Source: Acidovorax sp. Root219
GTDB lineage: Bacteria; Pseudomonadota; Gammaproteobacteria; Burkholderiales; Burkholderiaceae_C
Assembly (NCBI RefSeq): GCF_001428665.1
Contig: NZ_LMIJ01000007.1
Location: 327-64,326, forward strand
Reading direction: 5' to 3'
Length of the DNA: 64,000 bases
The stretch's first letter is position 1, and each line of letters opens with the position of its first letter. The notes beneath the pieces were generated by a model, which worked only from the letters and a program-made list of their open reading frames with translations, did no database searches and was not told where the DNA came from. Made by a program: the position numbers and the translations under genes. Positions 17,767 to 26,607 of the stretch are shown in pieces.

Positions 17767-17783
17767 GGCCGGCAAGACCGGCC
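17767..17783 (+). terminator. Weak hairpin after the rhodanese gene
   Basis: GGCCGG and CCGGCC form a 6-bp stem with a 5-nt loop, 18 bp after the stop codon. There is no T-run. The remaining sequence to 18025 has no gene; it contains the direct repeat TGTCAA-N4-TGTCAA at 17891-17906, probably part of the promoter region of the next operon. Confidence 0.3.
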
Positions 17784-18025
17784 CGCACACGCGTGGAACC
17801 CCGGGTGCCATGGGCGATTCTTGCGCACCATGGGCGCCCGGAATGTGCCGCGCTTCAACCCATACGCGGCGCCGGGCTGCATGGCCAAGCTGTCAACAAT
17901 TGTCAAAGCGGGCCTATTGCCCCCACAACAGCGTGCAAACAAGCCCACTTTGCAGGGCATCCCGGCATAGTCGCTGCGTCTGCTCCTGACACTGCATCCG
18001 AGGAGCGAGCCAGCGAGACCCCTTC

Positions 18026-18559
18026 ATGACGCCCTGTTTCCGCGCGGGGCTGCCCTGCGCAGCGTTCGCCCTGTTTGTTGTCCTGTCCAGCCTGTGGCTG
18101 CCATTGCCCTCCCATGCCAGCCTGGTGTGCCAGCCATCAGGGGCGCGGCCGGTGCTGAAACTGCAACGCCCAACCCAGCCAGCCCTGGCCTGCGACCTCC
18201 AGGCGCTGGAGAGCCTGCCGGCCCGTGACATCGTCACCACCTTGCCGCAGGCCCTGGGGATTGCCGGCAAGTCCCAGTGGCGCGGCGTGTCCTTGCGCCA
18301 GTTGGTGGAACGGATGGGCGGCAACGAGCGCCACCAGATCGAGCTGACCGCTCTGAACGACTACGCCGTGCGCATCCCATGGAGCGACCTGTTGCAGTAC
18401 GACCCGGTACTGGCCTACCGCCGCAATCACCAGCCAATCAGCATCCGCGACAAGGGCCCCCTGATCCTGATCTATCCCTTTGACGCACACCCCCAGTTGC
18501 AAAAGCAGGACTACGTCAACCGCACCATCTGGCAGGTCAATGTCCTCTCCGTCCGATAA
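18026..18559 (+). CDS. Periplasmic molybdopterin-oxidoreductase-fold protein
   Basis: 177-aa exported protein (signal peptide of about 31 residues ending SHAS). The remainder has the outline of the sulfite-oxidase-like molybdopterin-binding fold seen in small periplasmic proteins beside c-di-GMP genes: WRGVSLRQLVERMG, then NDYAVRIPWSDL and KGPLILIYPF. I see no cysteine in the place where the fold would bind molybdenum, so it is more likely a ligand-sensing relative than an enzyme (inference). It overlaps the next gene by 20 bp and is the first of four coupled genes. Confidence 0.7.
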   Translation: MTPCFRAGLPCAAFALFVVLSSLWLPLPSHASLVCQPSGARPVLKLQRPTQPALACDLQALESLPARDIVTTLPQALGIAGKSQWRGVSLRQLVERMGGNERHQIELTALNDYAVRIPWSDLLQYDPVLAYRRNHQPISIRDKGPLILIYPFDAHPQLQKQDYVNRTIWQVNVLSVR

Positions 18560-20177
18560 GCCCCTGTCGCCTGCGGCGCAAGCCGCCCGCCTGCCACGCC
18601 ACGAGCGTGGAACCTATTGGCTGCTGGCCCTGGTGGTGGCCATGGTGGTGGCCACATCCGTCGCCTTGTGGTGGACGCTGCGGCAGGCGCAATCGCTGGC
18701 GCAGCCGTTTCAGAAAAGCGATCTGTGGTACGTGTCGAGCGTGCACAGCGAACTGGGGCGGGTCGCCTTGCTGGCGCGCAAGGTGAAAGCGCTGGAGGCG
18801 CCCGAGGAGGAGCTGCGCGAGCGCCTGGAGGTTCTCTACAGCACCCTGGACATGGCCGGCGCAAGCCAGCGCATCGGCGCGCGGTTGCGGCAGGATCTGG
18901 CGCAGCCAGCACTCGATCTGGAGGAACTGGGCCGGCATGTAAAGCGCTGGTCCAGCCGCATGGCCTCGGCACCGCCCGAGCGTGCCGGCCTGAGCGACGA
19001 CATCATCGCGCACACCGATGCCCTGCTGCAGAGCACCCGCAAGGCCGTGGTGGCGGTACACCTGTTTTCCTCACAGGACACGGACCGGATTCGCCAGGAA
19101 CTGCAAGACCATTTCATGCTGCTCAGCGCCGTGCTGGGGGGCCTGCTGGTAGGCACGGCCCTCTTGATCCGCAAGCTGCTGCAAGAAGCCCGGGCGGCAC
19201 AGGCCCTGTCCCAGCAGCTGGCGCAGGCCAACCGCCAGCTGGAGATGCGCGTGGCCAGCCGCACGCGCGAGATCGATGAGCACCGCGCGTTGCTGGGATT
19301 CATACTCGACTCCAGCCCCAGCGATGTCGTTCTCGCGGACGTCGAAAGCGGCTTCGTGCACTTCATCAACAACCAGATGGTGGAACGCCTGGGGCTGCAG
19401 TGGCCACCCATGAAGCTGTTCCTGCCCGAGTTGCTGCACGACCCTGCCACCAGCCGGCAATTGATGGATGCGCTGGAGAAGTATGGCCAGGTGGATGGAA
19501 TGGAAGCGCTCATCGGCACCAGAAATCCACGCTGGAGCTCCCTGTCGGCGCGCCTCATCGAGGTTGATGGCAAGCTGGCCCATCTGCTGTGGGGCTTCGA
19601 CATCAGCACGCACAAGCAACTGGAGTCGCAGCTGCGTGAACTGGCCACACGCGATTCACTGACCGGCCTGCTCAACCGGCGGGCCTTTCTGGAGCGCGGC
19701 ACCGCACTGCTCGACCACTGCCGCCGCCATGCCAAGCCGTGCACGGTGCTGATGATTGACATCGACCACTTCAAACGCATCAACGACCGGTATGGGCACC
19801 AGACCGGCGACGACTCGCTGCGTGCATGCGCCACCTCGATTGCGGGCGCGCTGCGCGAGGCCGATATCCTGGGGCGACTGGGGGGCGAGGAATTTGCGGC
19901 CCTGCTGCCCCACTCGTCCACCGAAAGTGCCCAGCTGGTGGCCGAGCGCATCCGCGACGCCATCTCGCAACTGCAGATCCTCTCCACCGCCAGCGAGCCG
20001 TTGAGGATCACCGTGTCCATCGGCATGGCCGAGATGGCGCACCGGGATGCCGGGATCGAGACCATCCTGGCATGGGCCGACCAGGCGCTGTACCGTGCCA
20101 AGGCCACGGGCCGCAACAAGGTGCTGGCCTACGAACGATCCACTCCATCTCCCGATACAACCGAGACCCTGCCATGA
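18540..20177 (+). CDS. Membrane diguanylate cyclase with periplasmic sensor and PAS-like region
   Basis: 545-aa protein: membrane segments near residues 25-45 and 195-215 frame a periplasmic helical sensor. A coiled coil (about 220-255) and a PAS-like region (about 260-375) follow, then a GGDEF domain with active GGEEF at residues 448-452 and a READ I-site five residues before it. It should make cyclic di-GMP with product inhibition. The ATG at 18540 follows AGGTCA and lies within the end of the preceding gene; the frame is open to 18480. Neighbouring periplasmic, receiver and CheC-like proteins suggest a signalling module. Confidence 0.9.
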   Translation: MSSPSDKPLSPAAQAARLPRHERGTYWLLALVVAMVVATSVALWWTLRQAQSLAQPFQKSDLWYVSSVHSELGRVALLARKVKALEAPEEELRERLEVLYSTLDMAGASQRIGARLRQDLAQPALDLEELGRHVKRWSSRMASAPPERAGLSDDIIAHTDALLQSTRKAVVAVHLFSSQDTDRIRQELQDHFMLLSAVLGGLLVGTALLIRKLLQEARAAQALSQQLAQANRQLEMRVASRTREIDEHRALLGFILDSSPSDVVLADVESGFVHFINNQMVERLGLQWPPMKLFLPELLHDPATSRQLMDALEKYGQVDGMEALIGTRNPRWSSLSARLIEVDGKLAHLLWGFDISTHKQLESQLRELATRDSLTGLLNRRAFLERGTALLDHCRRHAKPCTVLMIDIDHFKRINDRYGHQTGDDSLRACATSIAGALREADILGRLGGEEFAALLPHSSTESAQLVAERIRDAISQLQILSTASEPLRITVSIGMAEMAHRDAGIETILAWADQALYRAKATGRNKVLAYERSTPSPDTTETLP

Positions 20178-20536
20178 GCCTGCGACTTTTGATTGTTGAC
20201 GACAGCCGCATGTCCCGGCTCATCCTGCAAGGATTCATTTTGCAGGCCCACCCCCAATGGACCATCCTGCACGCCAGCAGCGGCGAGGAAGCCCTGAAAA
20301 TGTGTGAAGAACACCCGGTGGACCTGGTGTCCATGGACTTCAACATGCACGGGATGACCGGCCTGGAGGCGGCCCTGGCGTTGCGCAAGACCCGGCCCCA
20401 GTTGCCCATTGCCATCCTCACCGCCAACGTCCAGTCTGCGATGCAGGAACGCATCGACGAGGCCGGCCTGGTATTCATTGCAAAACCCATCACAGCCGAT
20501 GCAGCGAGGAAGCTCGCAGCACTGGCAGGAGCATGA
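20174..20536 (+). CDS. CheY-like response regulator receiver
   Basis: 120-aa stand-alone receiver domain: the acidic pair in VDDSRMSRL near residues 8-9, the phospho-acceptor Asp in LVSMDFNMHGM (about residue 55), Thr in AILTANV (about 83) and Lys in FIAKPI (about 105). It has no output domain. The ATG overlaps the cyclase stop (ATGA), so translation is coupled. It is probably dephosphorylated by the CheC-like protein encoded next. Confidence 0.92.
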   Translation: MSLRLLIVDDSRMSRLILQGFILQAHPQWTILHASSGEEALKMCEEHPVDLVSMDFNMHGMTGLEAALALRKTRPQLPIAILTANVQSAMQERIDEAGLVFIAKPITADAARKLAALAGA

Positions 20537-20537
20537 C

Positions 20538-21152
20538 ATGACTGCCAAGCTTGATGCGGAACAAATAGACGCGCTCAGCGAGATCTTCAACATCGGTGTC
20601 GGCAAGGCGGCCGCTGCCATGGGCGATCTCATGCACGACGAGGTGCTGCTTTCAGTGCCGCACGTGAGCATTTTCACGGTGAGCGAGGCGGCCCAGCAAC
20701 TGGGCACCGCCGGCAGCACCATGTATGGGGTGCGCCAGCCCTTCCGGGGCGTGTTCAACGGCGACGCGCTGCTGATCTTTCCGGGCGACAAGAGCCTGGA
20801 GATCGTCCGCATCGTCGCGGGCCAGAGCCTGCCGGGCGAGGACCTGAGCGCCATCGAGCAGGATGCCATGACGGAGCTGGGCAACGTGATGCTCAGCGCC
20901 TGCCTGGCCACCCTGGCCGACCTGCTGGGCAACGAGTTCGAGCTGAGCCCGCCCCGTGTCGACGTGGGCGACAGCCGCACCATTCTGGGCACGCGCATCC
21001 AGAACCACCTGGTGGTGTTCCTGCACATCCGCTTCGAGCTGCTTAGCAGCCAGATCGAAGGCTTCGTGGTGTTCGTGCTCAACACCACGTCCTTGCTGGC
21101 GCTGCGCGCAGCAGTGAACAGGCTTCTGGGTCGCCAGGCAGAGGTGGACTGA
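20538..21152 (+). CDS. CheC-like chemotaxis phosphatase
   Basis: 204-aa protein with two CheC-type phosphatase signatures of the form D-x3-E-x2-N: DALSEIFN (about residue 11) and DAMTELGN (about 111). CheC proteins remove phosphate from CheY. The ATG at 20538 lies 1 bp after the receiver stop, with AGGAG upstream. It is the last gene of the operon; the convergent epimerase gene ends 21 bp away. The pairing suggests that the receiver is the substrate (inference). Confidence 0.88.
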   Translation: MTAKLDAEQIDALSEIFNIGVGKAAAAMGDLMHDEVLLSVPHVSIFTVSEAAQQLGTAGSTMYGVRQPFRGVFNGDALLIFPGDKSLEIVRIVAGQSLPGEDLSAIEQDAMTELGNVMLSACLATLADLLGNEFELSPPRVDVGDSRTILGTRIQNHLVVFLHIRFELLSSQIEGFVVFVLNTTSLLALRAAVNRLLGRQAEVD

Positions 21153-21173
21153 TCCGACGGAAATCGCCTGTTG

Positions 21174-22106
21174 CTAGCCAACGGCCAGCCGGCCGTAGCG
21201 CCACTGCACGTTCAGCGCAAACGACTCCCCCTGCGCCAGCACGCGCAGCCCTGGCTGCCCCGCCAGGTGAAAGGCATCGATGGGCTGGGTGATGGGCTCG
21301 AAGCAGAAGGCCGGGCCCTGCGGTGGGCGGTAGATGAGGCAAAAGTGCTGCCCGGCGCCGCCATCGGCACCGAAGTCGGGCATGCGGGCGGTCAACCGCA
21401 GGCCGTGCTCGGGCCAGTCGATCTGCGCCGTGCCACCCCAACCGGTGTAGCCGTTGTCGATCAGGGTGCCATGGGCCGAGACGCCGGCATTCAGGTCCCA
21501 GCCTTCAGGGAACTGCCGGGTGTGTTCGGTCGGCAACGGGTCGTTGCCGCACAGCCAGACGGCCTGCACCGGTGCGCTGATGCGCGTGCCCGGCGTGCGC
21601 GGAAACCAGGGGTGCACGCCAATGCCGTAGGGCAGCGGCTCGGCGCCGAGGTGGCGCACCAGCACATGCTGGTCCAGCCCGCCCTCCACCAGGCAAAAGG
21701 TCTGCACCGATTCGTAGTCGTAGGGGTTGCCCCCGAAGCGCTCCGAGCGCAGCTGCATCTGCAGCGTGTCCGGGGCGGGCTGCGACAGCACCCACGGCTG
21801 CAGCCAGCCATCGCCGTGGATGGGATAAGGCTCGCCTACCCGGTTGGGCTGCATGGGATGGAACTGCCCGGCGTGCGTGAAGCCGCCGCCGCTGATGCGG
21901 TTGGACCAGGGCACCATGGCAAACGAGGCCAGCTGGTACAGGTCGGGGGTGGCACCATCCCAGGGGCGCCAGAGGTCGAGTCGACCGCCAGGCTGCTCCG
22001 GGGCGTCGATCTGCCAGGCGGCCACGCTGCCGCCCAGGGAGGGGACCAGCCCCAGGTGCTGGCCCGCATGGCTCAGCCAGGTGATGGGATGGGTGGTTTC
22101 GCTCAT
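21174..22106 (-). CDS. Aldose 1-epimerase (mutarotase)
   Basis: 310-aa galactose mutarotase-like enzyme that interconverts alpha and beta anomers of aldoses. The catalytic His is in GVHPWF (about residue 165), the catalytic Glu is in FCFEPIT (about 275), and a substrate Arg is near WSNRISGG. The ATG at 22106 is used; the longer frame to 22277 runs into the lactonase gene. It is encoded just downstream of the sugar lactonase and supplies the anomer oxidised by the divergent SDR dehydrogenase. Confidence 0.9.
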   Translation of the reverse strand: MSETTHPITWLSHAGQHLGLVPSLGGSVAAWQIDAPEQPGGRLDLWRPWDGATPDLYQLASFAMVPWSNRISGGGFTHAGQFHPMQPNRVGEPYPIHGDGWLQPWVLSQPAPDTLQMQLRSERFGGNPYDYESVQTFCLVEGGLDQHVLVRHLGAEPLPYGIGVHPWFPRTPGTRISAPVQAVWLCGNDPLPTEHTRQFPEGWDLNAGVSAHGTLIDNGYTGWGGTAQIDWPEHGLRLTARMPDFGADGGAGQHFCLIYRPPQGPAFCFEPITQPIDAFHLAGQPGLRVLAQGESFALNVQWRYGRLAVG

Positions 22107-22128
22107 GTGCAAGCTCTCGTGAAAAGGG

Positions 22129-23076
22129 TCAACCGCCGAACAGATGGGCGGGCACGCCGGGGCTGTCGATCTCGATGGCAAACACGCTGCCGGCCAGCGG
22201 CTCGGTAGCAAGTTGCGCCGGCGTGAGACCCACCCGCGCGGTGGTGATGAACAGCGTGCGAAGGTCCGCCCCGCCAAAGGCGCAGGTGGTGACCTGGCTG
22301 GCGGGCAGCACCACGCGGCCCAGTTCCTCGGCCGTTTCGGGGTCGTGGCAGCTCACGCAGTGGCCGCCCCAGTGGGCGATCCAGATCCGGCCCAGGGCGT
22401 CGGTGGTCATGCCGTCGGGCAGGCCGTCCTCGGCACTGAAGCGTTTCCACATCTGCTTGTTGGACACGGTGCCTGCCACCGCATCGAAGTCGTAGCGCCA
22501 GGTGATGGAACTCAGCGTGTCGTTGAAGTACAGGCGCTGTCGGCCCTCCGCCATGGCCCAGGTGGGCCCGTTGGTCACCACGAAGCCCTCGTCGTGGCGC
22601 GTGCAGCGGCCGTCGGGGTCGTAGCGGTAGAGCGCACCGGTGGGCAGCTTGCAGTCAAAGTCCATGCTGCCGCCCCAGAAGCGGCCCTCGGCATCGCACT
22701 TGCCGTCGTTGAAGCGGTTGCCCGGCAGCTCGGCTGCGGGCTGGTGCAGGCAATGCGGGGCGCTGTCGGTGGCGGGGTCGAACAGCGCGAAGCCGCGCCG
22801 CAGGGTGATGATCAGACCGGGCGCGTCCCGGCGCTCGGCCAGGGCCGATATCTCTTCGTCGAAGCTCCACTGCGTCTGCAGGCCCGTGGCCGGGTCCAGC
22901 CGGTACAGGCGGCAGCCCAGGATGTCGAGCCAATACACCACCTGCTCCCGCACGGACCATACAAGCCCCTCCCCCAGCTGCGCATCGGATTCGACCACGC
23001 AGCGCAGGGGCAACGTGACGGTGGGGACGGGAAATCGCGACGCAGCGGACGCTGCCATGGGACTCTGGTTGCTCAA
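22129..23076 (-). CDS. SMP-30/gluconolactonase-family sugar lactonase
   Basis: 315-aa six-bladed beta-propeller lactonase. Metal-binding residues fit with the early Glu in AQLGEGLVW, GNRFNDGKCD (about residue 118) and NDTLSS (about 180). It would hydrolyse L-arabino- or D-galactono-lactone made by the SDR dehydrogenase. The start is a TTG at 23076, strongly supported by AGGAG 7 bp upstream; an ATG at 23058 is the alternative. It is transcribed with the epimerase and away from the dehydrogenase. Confidence 0.9.
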   Translation of the reverse strand: MSNQSPMAASAASRFPVPTVTLPLRCVVESDAQLGEGLVWSVREQVVYWLDILGCRLYRLDPATGLQTQWSFDEEISALAERRDAPGLIITLRRGFALFDPATDSAPHCLHQPAAELPGNRFNDGKCDAEGRFWGGSMDFDCKLPTGALYRYDPDGRCTRHDEGFVVTNGPTWAMAEGRQRLYFNDTLSSITWRYDFDAVAGTVSNKQMWKRFSAEDGLPDGMTTDALGRIWIAHWGGHCVSCHDPETAEELGRVVLPASQVTTCAFGGADLRTLFITTARVGLTPAQLATEPLAGSVFAIEIDSPGVPAHLFGG

Positions 23077-23129
23077 AGCTTGTCTCCTGTTTGTTGTTTA
23101 CCTGCCTGCCTCTTGACGCCGGGCATCTT

Positions 23130-23145
23130 ATCAACGTCAATTGAT
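23130..23145. promoter_or_regulatory. Inverted repeat in the lactonase-dehydrogenase divergent region
   Basis: ATCAA and TTGAT flank a 6-bp centre inside the AT-rich 113-bp region between divergent genes. The repeat size fits a LysR-type operator. A TATACA -10-like element follows on the plus strand before the SDR start. Which regulator binds is inference; the LysR gene at 24001 is the nearest candidate. Confidence 0.45.
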
Positions 23146-23189
23146 GCATGGAATGATTATTTTTGGAATTTTTTGATATACAAATTGCA

Positions 23190-23987
23190 ATGACAACTGG
23201 TATCCATATCCCCTCCCAGCCCGCTGCGCTCGCCCACTTTCCGAGCTTGCAAGGCCGCTCGGTCTTCATCACCGGCGGCGGCAGTGGTATCGGCGCTGCC
23301 ATCGTCGCAGCATTCGCCGAACAGGGTGCGCGCGTGGCCTTCGTGGACGTGGCGCGCGAAGCCAGCGAAGCGCTGGCCCAACAACTCGTGGACGCAGGCC
23401 ACGAGCGCCCGTGGTGGCAGGTGTGCGACGTGCGCGACATCGCCGCGCTGCAGGCGGCCGTGGCCGAGGCAGCAGGCGCGTTGGGTGATTTCTCGGTGCT
23501 GGTCAACAACGTGGCCAGCGATGACCGCCACACGCTGGAGTCCGTCACCCCCGACTACTACGACGAGCGCATGGCCATCAACGAGCGCCCGGCCTTCTTC
23601 GCCATCCAGGCCGTGGTGCCCGGCATGCGCCGCCTGGGCGCGGGCTCGGTGGTCAACCTGGGCTCCACGGGCTGGCAGGGCAAGGGCGCGGGCTACCCCT
23701 GCTATGCCATTGCCAAGTCGTCGGTGAACGGGCTCACGCGCGGCCTGGCGCGCACCCTGGGGCAGGACCGTATCCGCATCAACACCGTATCGCCCGGCTG
23801 GGTGATGACCGAGCGCCAGATCAAGCTCTGGCTCGACGCCGAAGGCGAGCAGGAGATCGCGCGCAACCAGTGCCTGCCCGACAAGCTGCGCCCGCACGAC
23901 ATCGCACGCATGGTGCTGTTCCTGGCGTCCGATGACGGTGCGATGTGCACGGCGCAAGAGTTCAAGGTGGACGCCGGCTGGGTGTAA
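23190..23987 (+). CDS. SDR-family sugar (L-arabinose/D-galactose) dehydrogenase
   Basis: 265-aa short-chain dehydrogenase with NAD(P)-binding GGGSGIG (about residues 27-33), NNVAS near 110, catalytic Tyr and Lys in YAIAK (about 176-180) and the Ser of LGSTGW. With the lactonase and the arabonate and galactonate dehydratases nearby, it most likely oxidises L-arabinose and D-galactose at C1 to lactones. The ATG at 23190 is chosen; no Shine-Dalgarno is visible, and a TTG at 23163 is a less likely start. It converges on the LysR gene. Confidence 0.85.
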   Translation: MTTGIHIPSQPAALAHFPSLQGRSVFITGGGSGIGAAIVAAFAEQGARVAFVDVAREASEALAQQLVDAGHERPWWQVCDVRDIAALQAAVAEAAGALGDFSVLVNNVASDDRHTLESVTPDYYDERMAINERPAFFAIQAVVPGMRRLGAGSVVNLGSTGWQGKGAGYPCYAIAKSSVNGLTRGLARTLGQDRIRINTVSPGWVMTERQIKLWLDAEGEQEIARNQCLPDKLRPHDIARMVLFLASDDGAMCTAQEFKVDAGWV

Positions 23988-24000
23988 CCTTTCCCCTGTT

Positions 24001-24963
24001 TCAATCCCCGGCTTCGAGCCGGCGTCCGTACTGCACCAGGCTGGTCTGCTTGAGCGCCTTCATCATCACCTTGGCGGCCGGCGACAGCAGCCGGTCGGTG
24101 CGGGTGATGATGCCGAAGGCATCCATGTGGCAGGGCATGGCCAGCGGCAGCACCGCCACCATGCCGTGCGAGGCGTAGTAGTGCGCCACGTCGGCGCCGA
24201 CCACAGCGATCATGTCGCTCTGCTGCAGCATGCGCGTCATGAACAGCAGGGCCGCCGTCTCCACCACGTTGACCGGCGGGGCCAGCCCGTCCTGCTGGAA
24301 CATCAGGTCGAAGCGGTGGCGCAGCACGCTGCCTGCGGGCGGCACGATCCAGCCCGCGGCCAGCACGTCCCGCAGGGTCAGCCCGGCCATGCCCGACAGC
24401 GGATGGCCCGGCCGGGTCACGGCGCAGACCAATTCCTCGCTCAGCGGTTCGTAGCGCAAGTTGGCCTTGTCATGCTCTTCGAACAAGCGGCCCACCAGGA
24501 TGTCGAGCTTGCCCTGCTCCAGCCGGTCCATCAGCACCGGGCTGGTCTCGATGTCGAGCGAGATGCGCAGGCTGGGGTGCTCCTGCTTGACCAGGGCCAC
24601 GGCGGCGGGCAGCAGGCTCAGGCCCGGCGAAGTGATGGCCCCGATGCCCACTTGGCCGAAGTGCCCGGTCTTGAGGGCCGCCAGCTCCACATGCGCCTGG
24701 TTCAGGCTGGCCAGCGCCATGCGCGCGTGGCGGATCATGGTCTCGCCATACCAGGTGGGGCGCATGCCACGCGGCAGGCGTTCGAACAGCGATACCTCCA
24801 GCACGTCCTCCAGGTCCTTGAGCAGCTTGGACGCGGCCGGCTGCGTCATGCTGAGCACTTGGGCCGCGCGGTGGATGTTGCCCTCCTCGGCCAGGGCCAC
24901 CAGCAAGAGCAGCTGGCGCGTCTTCAGGCGTGCGCGAATGAACCAGTGGTTGTAGGTGCTCAT
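24001..24963 (-). CDS. LysR-family transcriptional regulator of sugar-acid genes
   Basis: 320-aa LysR-type regulator. The winged helix-turn-helix lies in the first ~75 residues (LALAEEGNIHRAAQVLSMTQ then PAASKLLKDLE), followed by a periplasmic-binding-like effector domain. It is divergent from the aldehyde dehydrogenase and the long transport and catabolic operon, with palindromic boxes in the 118-bp gap. It is expected to sense an intermediate of arabinose or galactose oxidation and to control both divergent promoters (inference). Confidence 0.92.
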   Translation of the reverse strand: MSTYNHWFIRARLKTRQLLLLVALAEEGNIHRAAQVLSMTQPAASKLLKDLEDVLEVSLFERLPRGMRPTWYGETMIRHARMALASLNQAHVELAALKTGHFGQVGIGAITSPGLSLLPAAVALVKQEHPSLRISLDIETSPVLMDRLEQGKLDILVGRLFEEHDKANLRYEPLSEELVCAVTRPGHPLSGMAGLTLRDVLAAGWIVPPAGSVLRHRFDLMFQQDGLAPPVNVVETAALLFMTRMLQQSDMIAVVGADVAHYYASHGMVAVLPLAMPCHMDAFGIITRTDRLLSPAAKVMMKALKQTSLVQYGRRLEAGD

Positions 24964-24981
24964 GGGGTTTTCCAGAATGCG

Positions 24982-25040
24982 TAGACGTATATCTATTTTG
25001 TCAAAAAAACTATTAGATTGATATCTAAATCGATCTTAGA
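24982..25040. promoter_or_regulatory. LysR operator cluster
   Basis: Three overlapping or neighbouring inverted repeats lie in AT-rich DNA: TAGA-N6-TCTA (24982-24995), TTAGAT-N4-ATCTAA (25013-25028) and TCTAA-N7-TTAGA (25024-25040). The middle one fits the T-N11-A rule for LysR boxes. Two sites one to two helical turns apart are typical for LysR tetramers. Confidence 0.7.
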
Positions 25041-25081
25041 CTTTGCCGCACACCAGCACCAAGGTTCTTTCCAAGGTCTTC

Positions 25082-26533
25082 ATGAAACTCGGCGATACGC
25101 AGCAAAACCCCCGGCACCTGATCAATGGGCGCTGGGAGATCGGCACCACCACCGGGGTGAGCACCAACCCGTCGGACACCCGTGAGGTGGTGGCCGAGTA
25201 CGCCCGGGCCGACCGCAACCAGACCGAGCGCGCCATCCGCGCCGCCGCCGACGCCCTGCCCCACTGGAGCCAGAGCAGCCCCCAGCGGCGCGCCGACGTG
25301 CTCGACCACATTGGCAGCGAGCTGTTGGCGCGCAAGGACCAGCTCGGCACCCTGCTGGCCCGCGAGGAGGGCAAGACCCTGCCCGAGGCCGTGGCCGAGG
25401 TGGCCCGCGCCGGCCAGATCTTCAAGTTCTTTGCCGGCGAGGCGCTGCGCATTCCGGGTGAGCTCATGGCCTCGGTGCGCCAGGGCGTGCAGGTGGACGT
25501 GACCCGCGAACCCGTGGGCGTGGTCGGCATCATTGCGCCCTGGAACTTCCCGTTTGCGATTCCGGCCTGGAAGATCGCCCCCGCCCTGGCCTATGGCAAC
25601 ACGGTGGTGTTCAAGCCGGCCGAGCTGGTGGCCACCTGCGGCTGGGCCTTGGCCGAGATCATCAGCCGCTGCGGCCTGCCGGCCGGCGTGTTCAACCTGC
25701 TGATGGGCAGTGGCCGCGAGGTGGGCCAGACCTTGGTGGACCACCCGTTGGTGAATGCGATCAGCTTTACGGGATCGGTCGATACCGGAGAGCGCATCCT
25801 CAAGTCCGCCACGGCGCGCCGTGCCAAGGTGCAGCTGGAGATGGGCGGCAAGAACCCCCTGGTGGTGCTGGCCGACGCCGACATGGAACAGGCCATCGAC
25901 TGCGCGCTGCAGGGCTCGTACTTCTCCACCGGCCAGCGCTGCACGGCATCGAGCCGGCTGATCGTCGAAGCCAGCGTGCACGATGCCTTCGTGGACCGGC
26001 TGCGCCAGCGGCTCGTGGCCCTCAAGGTGGGCCATGCGCTGGAGCGCGGCACCGAGATGGGCCCGGTCGCCGATGCCAGCCAATTGGAGCAGAACCTCTC
26101 TTATGTGGAGATCGCCCGGAGCGAGGGCGCCCAGCATGTCTGGGGCGGCGAGCGGCTCGAGCGCGCCACGCCCGGGCACTACATGGCCCCGGCGCTGTTC
26201 CTGGCCAAGCCCGAGCACCGCATTGCGCGTGAGGAGATCTTCGGCCCGGTAGCCTGCGTGCTGCGCGCCGATGACTACGAGCATGCGCTGGCACTGGCCA
26301 ATGACACGCCCTACGGCCTGTGCGCGGGCATCTGCACCACCTCGCTCAAGCACGCCATGCATTTCAAGCGCAACGCCGTGGTCGGCATGACCATGGTCAA
26401 CCTGCCCACGGCGGGGGTGGACTTCCACGTGCCCTTCGGCGGGCGCAAGGATTCGAGCCACGGCCCGCGCGAGCAGGGCCGCTACGCCGCAGAGTTCTAC
26501 ACCACCGTCAAGACGGGCTACATGCTCGCCTGA
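25082..26533 (+). CDS. Aldehyde dehydrogenase, probable alpha-ketoglutarate semialdehyde dehydrogenase
   Basis: 483-aa NAD(P)-dependent aldehyde dehydrogenase: WNFPFAIPAWK (cofactor region, about residue 155), FTGSVDTG (about 232), catalytic Glu in LEMGGKNP (about 256) and catalytic Cys in GQRCTASS (about 290). The context (arabonate and KDA dehydratases downstream) points to oxidation of 2,5-dioxopentanoate to 2-oxoglutarate, the last step of the non-phosphorylated L-arabinose pathway. The ATG at 25082 has AAGG 5 bp upstream; the frame is open to 25043. It is the first gene of the long plus-strand operon. Confidence 0.9.
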   Translation: MKLGDTQQNPRHLINGRWEIGTTTGVSTNPSDTREVVAEYARADRNQTERAIRAAADALPHWSQSSPQRRADVLDHIGSELLARKDQLGTLLAREEGKTLPEAVAEVARAGQIFKFFAGEALRIPGELMASVRQGVQVDVTREPVGVVGIIAPWNFPFAIPAWKIAPALAYGNTVVFKPAELVATCGWALAEIISRCGLPAGVFNLLMGSGREVGQTLVDHPLVNAISFTGSVDTGERILKSATARRAKVQLEMGGKNPLVVLADADMEQAIDCALQGSYFSTGQRCTASSRLIVEASVHDAFVDRLRQRLVALKVGHALERGTEMGPVADASQLEQNLSYVEIARSEGAQHVWGGERLERATPGHYMAPALFLAKPEHRIAREEIFGPVACVLRADDYEHALALANDTPYGLCAGICTTSLKHAMHFKRNAVVGMTMVNLPTAGVDFHVPFGGRKDSSHGPREQGRYAAEFYTTVKTGYMLA

Positions 26534-26607
26534 ATCGCCAGGTTTCCTTTCCCGCAGTGCATTTCTTTCTTCCACAACAGCGTCAACAACAGACAGACAG
26601 GAGACAA

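Noticed and set aside
17890-17907. CTGTCAA...TTGTCAA direct repeat resembling a Pho box
   Set aside because: The repeats are 10 bp apart rather than the 11 bp of PhoB boxes and the downstream genes are not phosphate-related; left as an unassigned repeat.
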